Assembly: GCF_000151105.2 (NCBI RefSeq)
Contig: NC_014804.1
Span: 1,724,567 to 1,788,566, forward strand
Source of the DNA: Thermococcus barophilus MP
GTDB taxonomy: Archaea > Methanobacteriota_B > Thermococci > Thermococcales > Thermococcaceae
Direction of reading: 5' to 3'
DNA length: 64,000 nt
The notes below the pieces were generated by a model. That model did no database searches, was not told the origin of the DNA, and saw only the letters and a list, made by a program, of their open reading frames with translations. This document shows, in pieces, positions 59,312 through 64,000 of the stretch. Each line of letters begins with the position of its first letter. Within the stretch, counting starts at the first letter, position 1. The translations under genes were made by a program, and so were the position numbers.

Positions 59312-59922
59312 CAATCCTCCTCGCATATGCCTTGTAGTTCTGCTGGCTCCGTGCCGAGTCTGTATGCCTTAATTGTCATCGTCTCATCCCAGACATCTCC
59401 AGGGCTGTCGCCGTTTGCGCTCAGATCAATGCCTATCTTCTTTCTTTCTCCCGGACCAAGTGCAAAACACACGTCATCTCTTGCGCTGTCTGATGCTGTT
59501 GCTTCAGCACCGCCATCAACTGCATAAACGCCGCCTTCATGTCCGTAGAACTCGACATGGGTGTCGCTTGATGTTATCCTGACGATTATGGTCATGTTCT
59601 CCCAGAGGTCGTTGCTGACTTCAAAAACCTCATCGAAGTTGTACTCGCTTGATGGGCTTATGCCCATTCCATAGCCCTCCCCGGGCCACATTGGATTGTT
59701 TGCTGAGAAGTCAACCACCAAAACTCCGCCCTCATTTATGTATGCATACGGCTGGAGTGGAGTTAAGTCAATAAGCTCAGTGTCGTCTGTAACAATTGCC
59801 CAGTGGACACTTCTGCTTGCATTGTAGTCACTAAAATTGGCCCCTGCTCCGAGCACGAGACCAAAGGCCACTAAAAGGCCAAAAATTCCAAGTGCTAACT
59901 TTTTCACTTCTTTCATCTCCAT
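59311..59922 (-). CDS. DUF1102-family secreted protein (putative filament subunit 1)
   Basis: 203 aa from the ATG at 59922 (ATG at 59916 also possible); the frame beyond it runs through the promoter. Signal peptide to GAGA, mature start NFSDYNASRSVHWAIVTDD. Core blocks ELIDLTPLQPYAYINEGGVL, SANNPMWPGEGYGMGISPSS and VFEVSNDLWENMTIIVRITS. A single internal Cys pairs plausibly with the C-terminal LQGICEED Cys. First structural gene after the two regulators, with a TATA-like CCTATATACC about 55 bases upstream, so it may have its own promoter and be the major subunit. Confidence 0.8.
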   Translation of the reverse strand: MEMKEVKKLALGIFGLLVAFGLVLGAGANFSDYNASRSVHWAIVTDDTELIDLTPLQPYAYINEGGVLVVDFSANNPMWPGEGYGMGISPSSEYNFDEVFEVSNDLWENMTIIVRITSSDTHVEFYGHEGGVYAVDGGAEATASDSARDDVCFALGPGERKKIGIDLSANGDSPGDVWDETMTIKAYRLGTEPAELQGICEED

Positions 59923-60012
59923 CTTTTTCGAGCCCCATATACGGGACTTCAACAGAAATCTTTGCGGTTGTGGTATATAGGTAATTGGAGTATTCAAGAA
60001 AGTAACCGGTAA

Positions 60013-60459
60013 TTACCCCGTTCTTTTTATGATCCTTTTCTCCTTGAGCCTTTGAATGACCGACATGGACAGGAATACCGTCGAAATCACAAATCCTTCC
60101 CAGCTTTGGACATAATAACTCATGGCAGCTGAGCCAAGTGCAAGCATGCTGTAGACGGTTGCCCATCGCACATCGTTCTTGTTCACAATTTCCATGTACA
60201 CATCAACATTTTCTGGAACCTGAATGAGCTTTATGGTTCCATGCTTGAATTCTATTATTCCTTCCCTTTCCATCTTTGGGATGTGGGTTTGCACCAAGCT
60301 TACATAAACACTTTTCCTGTGCCTTCTATCTGTATTTCCTTCCTTCTTTGCAATGTATTCGACGAGGTCTCTTAAATCAGCTTTTCCATTACATTTCTGA
60401 AGGTATTCTATAACAAACATTCTCCTGTCATTTCCCAATATCATCGCGGAGGTCGTCAT
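60013..60459 (-). CDS. Winged-helix regulator with two C-terminal membrane helices
   Basis: 148 aa from the ATG at 60459 (AGGTGAT upstream). Winged helix in about residues 1-85 (NDRRMFVIEYLQKCNGKADL through IPKMEREGIIEFKHGTIKLI), then two hydrophobic segments ATVYSMLALGSAAMSYYV and WEGFVISTVFLSMSVIQRL. This is the layout of haloarchaeal DUF7344-type membrane-linked regulators. It probably controls the surface-protein cluster that follows and could read membrane state. Confidence 0.75.
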   Translation of the reverse strand: MTTSAMILGNDRRMFVIEYLQKCNGKADLRDLVEYIAKKEGNTDRRHRKSVYVSLVQTHIPKMEREGIIEFKHGTIKLIQVPENVDVYMEIVNKNDVRWATVYSMLALGSAAMSYYVQSWEGFVISTVFLSMSVIQRLKEKRIIKRTG

Positions 60460-60464
60460 CGGCA

Positions 60465-60674
60465 TCACCTTAATCGGTAGTGCCGACGATGGTTGGCATT
60501 GATGTAGTACACCTCTATTACATTATCCCTGATGAGATTCCTCAATACTCTCTCAACTTTTTGGCGCGTACAATCAATACCCATCTCGTTTAACTGTCTT
60601 GTAAGAATGGCAACTGTTGAATGACCATCTCTCCGCAGAATGCTGATAATTTCTTCTCTGATATTATGCTTCAT
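60465..60674 (-). CDS. Small winged-helix regulator
   Basis: 69 aa from the ATG at 60674 (AGGTGAG upstream). Sequence IREEIISILRRDGHSTVAIL and QKVERVLRNLIRDNVIEVYY is a compact winged helix ending RRHYRLR. A TATTTATAGTA element about 30 bases upstream is the promoter. Its stop overlaps the RBS of the next regulator. Likely first gene of the putative filament operon. Confidence 0.78.
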   Translation of the reverse strand: MKHNIREEIISILRRDGHSTVAILTRQLNEMGIDCTRQKVERVLRNLIRDNVIEVYYINANHRRHYRLR

Positions 60675-61068
60675 ATTACTCACCTTACAGTATTATTGTT
60701 GGCTTATACTATAAATACCTTCCTAAAAAGTTCGATTTTCAAAAATTTAGAAATTTCATCAAATAAAACTGCCAAAAAAGACTTATAGTCGTTTTTATAA
60801 CTTAGTAATATGCTGTTTCTTAAAAGAAGGGGGCTGGGAAGTTTTCAATTTTTTGGAAATTTTCCATAATATGCTCTGGGTCTTATTGTGAACAAAAGGA
60901 AGGCGAATTTTCCATGGAGTTTATTTGAAGATTACTTCAGCTAACAAGTTACACCGTACCATGGTAGAGTGGCACATAGAAAAACTCCAATGGTTCGAAT
61001 GCCCACAGTTGAGCGTAATAAGAAAAAGAGTAAGCTGCAATATGTCACTGGTCTGGAGCCCGGAGGTT
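60675..61068. other. 394-base intergenic region
   Basis: Contains the promoter of the small winged-helix gene on the minus strand and the 3' flank of tRNA-Gln. A frame from 60969 reads into the antisense of tRNA-Gln and is not credible as a gene. Nothing else recognised. Confidence 0.5.
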
Positions 61069-61144
61069 TGGTAGCCCCGCGGGGATTCGAACCCCGGTCG
61101 CGGGATCCAGAGTCCCGCATGCTTGGCCGCTACACCACGGGGCT
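61069..61144 (-). tRNA. tRNA-Gln (anticodon CTG)
   Basis: On the minus strand AGCCCCG pairs with CGGGGCT, followed by A and encoded CCA. The anticodon stem CGGGA/TCCCG encloses CTCTGGA with CTG. T-arm GGGGTTCGAATCCCC. No intron. Confidence 0.93.
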
Positions 61145-61212
61145 GTGCCCATGAACATTCACACGGTGAAGGTTTTTAAATGTTACTCCTTGCTATATAT
61201 TTGGTGACTTTA

Positions 61213-61471
61213 ATGGACTTCTCTCTGTTTATGGAGAGATACGGCTACAAGATACTTTTGCTTATCGTCGTTTCTGGAAATACTTGCAGTTATCCTCACT
61301 CCTTTTGTGATGATGTTTTGGGCATTCAGCAGTGGTGGAATTACAACTGCAGTTATTTCAGTGATAATATTTGCCATAGGCATTTCATTGATGGCGGTTC
61401 CCAAGATATGGAGTTTTGCTGATAGGATGAGACAGACCTACATTATTGAAGACTGGAGTGAAAAAGAGTGA
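61213..61471 (+). pseudogene. Small two-helix membrane protein gene with a one-base frameshift
   Basis: The frame from the ATG at 61213 (GGTGACT upstream) reads MDFSLFMERYGYKILLLIVV and then fails. One frame over, LEILAVILTPFVMMFWAF, a second helix AVISVIIFAIGISLMAV and the tail KIWSFADRMRQTYIIEDW continue to TGA at 61469. Removing one T from the TTT at 61271-61273 joins them into about 85 aa. Either the gene is recently broken or the sequence has a homopolymer error. Family not recognised. Confidence 0.65.
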
Positions 61472-61553
61472 GACTTCGTAGAATTATTCAACTCAAAATC
61501 TTCATTTAGATGTGGTTTCTGCTTCTTTTAGCGCCTAAAGGCATTTGTTACGA

Positions 61554-61631
61554 TGGCGGGCCGGGCGGGATTCGAACCCGCGACCACCGGGTTAAAAGCC
61601 CGGTGCTCTAACCAGGCTGAGCTACCGGCCC
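61554..61631 (-). tRNA. tRNA-Lys (anticodon TTT)
   Basis: GGGCCGG pairs with CCGGCCC, discriminator G, CCA encoded. The anticodon loop CTTTTAA gives TTT, on the stem CCGGG/CCCGG. T-arm CGGGTTCGAATCCCG. No intron. Confidence 0.95.
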
Positions 61632-61760
61632 TCGCTTAGCAATAACCAAATGTCATTTTATAAGCTTTACTATTTATCCGCTCAGTGAAGTTGGTCAAGA
61701 GTACTGGGTTAGTATTCTAATTTTACCTCTCTTCAAAGCGTTAATGCAGAAAAGTTTGTT

Positions 61761-61838
61761 TGGCGCCCGGGTCGGGATTTGAACCCGAGTCGCGGGAGTG
61801 ACAGTCCCGCATGATAGGCCGGGCTACACCACCCGGGC
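61761..61838 (-). tRNA. tRNA-Asp (anticodon GTC)
   Basis: GCCCGGG pairs with CCCGGGC, discriminator G, CCA encoded. The anticodon loop CTGTCAC gives GTC. It lies about 7 bases after the 5S rRNA on the same strand, the usual Thermococcales 5S-tRNA-Asp unit, so they are co-transcribed. Confidence 0.95.
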
Positions 61839-61845
61839 GCTTTGA

Positions 61846-61972
61846 GTGGCCGGCGGCGTCCCCGGCTTCCCGCCCCCTCTCGGAGGGCAGTACAACCGGG
61901 ATCGCTGGCGGGCTTAACTTCCGGGATCGAAACGAGACCGGGTGTAGCCCCGCCGCTATGACCGCCGCACCG
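61846..61972 (-). rRNA. 5S ribosomal RNA
   Basis: On the minus strand the archaeal 5S landmarks are in order: GCGGCGGTCATAGCGG, ACACCCGGTCTC, CGATCCCGGAAGTTAAGCC, CCAGCGATCCCGG, TACTGCC and a GAGAGGGGGCGGGAAGCC helix, ending CGCCGCCGGCC. The 5' CGGCGGT pairs with the 3' end to form helix I. Ends are estimated to within a few bases; length is about 125. It is a stand-alone 5S gene, not part of a 16S-23S operon within the window. Confidence 0.92.
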
Positions 61973-61990
61973 ATACATACTCACCGCTGG

Positions 61991-62003
61991 TTGATTTATA
62001 AAG
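61991..62003 (-). promoter_or_regulatory. TATA box of the 5S rRNA-tRNA-Asp transcript
   Basis: CTTTATAAATCAA on the minus strand lies about 25 bases before the predicted 5S start, with no other start nearby. It is a good match to a strong archaeal TATA element. Confidence 0.75.
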
Positions 62004-62062
62004 TTTGCGGTGTTGAAAAAGATTAATAACGCTGAACTCCCAAAAATTCAAAGGTGGTGGTA

Positions 62063-62638
62063 ATGGGATTAATCGAAGACAAGGCACTTGTTGAGGCAGC
62101 TCTTTTTGTTGCGGGAAGGCCTTTAAGTGTAAAAGAACTCTCAAAAGCCCTTGGAATAAAATCTCTTGATTACCTTGAAAAGCTGATTGAGCTGATTGCT
62201 GCTGAGTATGCGGAAAGAAAAAGTGCAATAGAGGTTGTGAGGGTTCTTGGGGACAAGTATGTCATGCAGGTGAAGCAGGAATATTCTCAAAGGGTAATCC
62301 ACCTTATGCCAAAGCCTGATTTAAGAACAGGTGAGCTCAAAACCCTCGCCCTCATAGCATATCTTCAGCCAATAGAGCAGAGCAAGATAATAAAACTCAG
62401 GGGAAGTCAGGCATATGAGCACATCAAGCATCTCCTTCAAATGGGTCTGATTTATGCTGAACCTTATGAGAGAACTAAGCTTTTGGGAACAACTCAAAAA
62501 TTCGCTGAGCTTTACGGATTTCCAGAGAACGACCCTCTGCTGATTAAAGAGGCATTTAAGAAAGTTGTCCATGCAGAATATGCTGATTTAATTGAAAAAC
62601 TTGAGAAAACTGAAAAAGATAAAAATCGGACTGAGTAA
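62063..62638 (+). CDS. scpB: Segregation and condensation protein B (ScpB)
   Basis: 191 aa from the ATG at 62063 (AAGGTGG upstream). Two winged helices: KALVEAALFVAGRPLSVKEL with a first wing at IEVVRVLGDKYVMQVKQEYS, and LKTLALIAYLQPIEQSKII with the second wing ending in KLLGTTQKFAELYGF. These are the ScpB hallmarks. It binds the ScpA kleisin on SMC to condense and separate chromosomes. scpA is not in the window. Confidence 0.93.
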   Translation: MGLIEDKALVEAALFVAGRPLSVKELSKALGIKSLDYLEKLIELIAAEYAERKSAIEVVRVLGDKYVMQVKQEYSQRVIHLMPKPDLRTGELKTLALIAYLQPIEQSKIIKLRGSQAYEHIKHLLQMGLIYAEPYERTKLLGTTQKFAELYGFPENDPLLIKEAFKKVVHAEYADLIEKLEKTEKDKNRTE

Positions 62639-62761
62639 TTTCTTGAAGTCTTAGTTTTCTTATTTCTGAATAAAAAAGAAAATTTATGGTCATTTTGCAA
62701 AATCTGGAGCTTCAAAAAGTTTAAATACTCAAATTTAGAATTACTATTTAGGTGAGTGTAT

Positions 62762-63829
62762 ATGACCGTGTTGACAAAAGAGCAGATTATTGAGCTTATC
62801 CGAAGACAGAAAAAGCTCAGCTTAAATGAAATTGAAGAACAGATAAGAGAGATTGCTCAAAGGGATAAAATATCGGAACATGCTGCTGCTTTACTCTTAG
62901 CGGAGCAGCTGGGTGTTAACCTGGAAGAAACGGCACCACTGATGTATATTGCTGATCTTGTGTCGGGAATGAGAGATGTGAACATAGTGGGAAGGATACT
63001 GCGGAAGTATGGAATTAGGGAGTACACAAAGCGAGATGGGACAAAAGGACAGGTGGCGAGCATCTTGATTTATGACAGCACTGGAAAAGCAAGGGTTGTT
63101 CTCTGGGATGGAAAGGTTGGTGAGTACTACAACAAGCTTCAGGTAGGCGATGTAATCAAGGTCATTGATGCAAATGTTAGAGAGAGCTTAGCTGGAATTC
63201 CAGAGCTTCATGTAAACTTCAGAAGCAGAATAATTGTTAATCCAGAGGATCCAAGAGTTGAGGAGATTCCCCCGCTTGAAGAAGTTAGAACGTACTCCTA
63301 TTCAAGAAGGAAAATTGCTGAGCTGATGGGTGGAGAAAAATTCGTTGAGCTTAGAGGGACAATCGCAAAGCTGTACAGGGTTATAGTTTATGATGCATGT
63401 CCGGAGTGCAGGAGAAAAGTTGACTATGATCCTGGAATGAATGTCTGGATTTGTCCCGAACATGGGGAGGTAAAACCGCTAAAAATGACAGTAATTGACT
63501 TTGGAATTGATGATTCTACAGGTTACATACGGGCCACGTTGTTTGGAGAAGACGCTGCCGAGCTCTTGGGAGCTGATCCAGAGGAGATAAGCGAAAAGTT
63601 GAAGGAGCTAACGGAGATGGGAATGACGGTTAAAGAGGCTGGAAGAAAATTAGCGGAGGAGGAGTTCTATCCACTGCTTGGGCGGGAGATAGTTATCAGG
63701 GGAAATGTGGTAGAGGACAGATTTCTTGGCATGCTCCTCAAGGCATCTTCTTGGGAGGATGTTGATTACAGGGGAGAGATTGAAAGGATTAAGAGAGAGC
63801 TTAAAGGCACATTGGGGGAGGTGTTCTGA
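62762..63829 (+). CDS. Replication protein A 41-kDa subunit (RPA41)
   Basis: 355 aa from the ATG at 62762 (AGGTGAG 6 bases upstream). N-terminal helical region, then OB folds: VNIVGRILRKYGIREYTKRD, ARVVLWDGKVGEYYNKLQVG and VELRGTIAKLYRVIVYDACP. The zinc finger CPECRRKVDYDPGMNVWICP and a following H supply the C4-type site. P. furiosus RPA41 forms a heterotrimer with RPA14 and RPA32 and binds single-stranded DNA. Its stop overlaps the next ATG (TGATG). Confidence 0.95.
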   Translation: MTVLTKEQIIELIRRQKKLSLNEIEEQIREIAQRDKISEHAAALLLAEQLGVNLEETAPLMYIADLVSGMRDVNIVGRILRKYGIREYTKRDGTKGQVASILIYDSTGKARVVLWDGKVGEYYNKLQVGDVIKVIDANVRESLAGIPELHVNFRSRIIVNPEDPRVEEIPPLEEVRTYSYSRRKIAELMGGEKFVELRGTIAKLYRVIVYDACPECRRKVDYDPGMNVWICPEHGEVKPLKMTVIDFGIDDSTGYIRATLFGEDAAELLGADPEEISEKLKELTEMGMTVKEAGRKLAEEEFYPLLGREIVIRGNVVEDRFLGMLLKASSWEDVDYRGEIERIKRELKGTLGEVF

Positions 63830-64000
63830 TGGAGGTGCAGATCAGGCGTAGAAAGCCAGGTGTAGAAAGGAAAATTGGTGAGATAAGTGAAGATGATACA
63901 AGGGTTGCACTAATTGGAAAAGTTGTTAAAGTGGACAAGCTTGACTACTTATTCTGGCTCGATGACGGCACTGGTGTTGCTGTAATTGAGACGGAGGAGA
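63829..64000 (+). CDS. RPA14-like single-strand DNA-binding subunit, 3' end cut by window
   Basis: 57 codons are visible: EVQIRRRKPGVERKIGEISE followed by the OB-fold start VALIGKVVKVDKLDYLFWLD. Start ATG overlaps the RPA41 stop and has GGGGGAGG upstream. In Pyrococcus the order is RPA41-RPA14-RPA32, so RPA14 is expected here, but the short visible part cannot prove it. Confidence 0.75.
   Translation, partial: MEVQIRRRKPGVERKIGEISEDDTRVALIGKVVKVDKLDYLFWLDDGTGVAVIETEE

Noticed and set aside
60969-61154. 61-codon open frame reading into tRNA-Gln
   Set aside because: Its second half is the antisense of tRNA-Gln (PRGFEPRSRDP), a classic tRNA artefact; no RBS.
1-64000. CRISPR array, IS transposase or integrase genes
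   Set aside because: No regularly spaced direct repeats of 24-37 bases and no transposase or integrase motifs were seen on either strand.

Overview
The window reads as a chromosomal segment of a low-GC Thermococcus-type archaeon (Thermococcales). The evidence is the gene content: a P. furiosus-type LrpA, replication protein A (RPA41 plus the start of RPA14), an ATP-dependent DNA ligase beside pantoate kinase, TrmB- and TGM-type sugar control sites, a GH57 4-alpha-glucanotransferase, TreT, a Tes-like tetraether lipid synthase, DUF835/DUF257/DUF432 families, archaeal C/D box RNAs, strong GGTGA/GGAGG ribosome binding sites, TATA-led leaderless genes, and a 5S rRNA-tRNA-Asp unit. Both ends of the window cut genes.

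Layout. 1-5.8 kb: an AT-rich cell-surface glycan island (two GT4 glycosyltransferases, a sulfatase-fold enzyme, a polysaccharide pyruvyl transferase and a Wzx-like flippase). 5.87-6.01 kb: two tandem C/D box sRNAs; the second has guides that fit two 16S rRNA sites, one in the decoding centre. 6.1-11 kb: a CDF metal transporter behind a perfect palindrome, MfnA-type decarboxylase, CPA2 antiporter, HAD phosphatase and a SEC59-like lipid kinase. 11-15.7 kb: divergent starch/maltodextrin genes (a large secreted protein with three DOMON-like repeats, and 4-alpha-glucanotransferase), each with a Thermococcales glycolytic motif. 15.7-27.8 kb: housekeeping and transport genes (TtuA, an FAD protein, a CBS protein with two antiporters, tRNA-Gly, LrpA, RNA m5U methyltransferase, a MinD-like ATPase, PyrE, DNA ligase, pantoate kinase). 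27.8-29.9 kb: a type II restriction-modification operon. 30-35 kb: NhaC, family-4 uracil-DNA glycosylase and the Tes-like radical SAM enzyme. 35-44.5 kb: a trehalose/maltose-type sugar locus (PfkB kinase and DUF2139 divergent from a binding protein, two permeases, TreT, a TrmB paralogue and a fucose-isomerase-like protein). Both promoters carry the same TACTTTTAGTA site, and no ATPase gene is present. 44.5-47.4 kb: LrgA/LrgB, a Tfx regulator and a DUF835/DUF257 pair. 47.5-49.9 kb: an accessory patch with an AbiE toxin-antitoxin pair under paired palindromes and a small gene that runs antisense into tRNA-Tyr. 50-55 kb: MscS/DUF432, a lipoprotein of visibly higher GC, and HD and DUF434 proteins. 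55.1-60.7 kb: a minus-strand cluster described below. 61-64 kb: tRNA-Gln, tRNA-Lys, tRNA-Asp, 5S rRNA, ScpB and RPA.

The strongest candidate for a little-described system is the cluster at 55120-60674. Two small winged-helix regulators are followed by three DUF1102 secreted proteins, an S26B signal peptidase, a fourth secreted protein sharing the NF-x-x-Y-x-x-x-R mature N-terminus, and a DUF5305 membrane protein. The arrangement resembles the Bacillus sipW-tasA matrix-fibre operon and archaeal TasA/camelysin-like pili. It may encode a surface filament with its own processing peptidase; that function is inferred, not shown.
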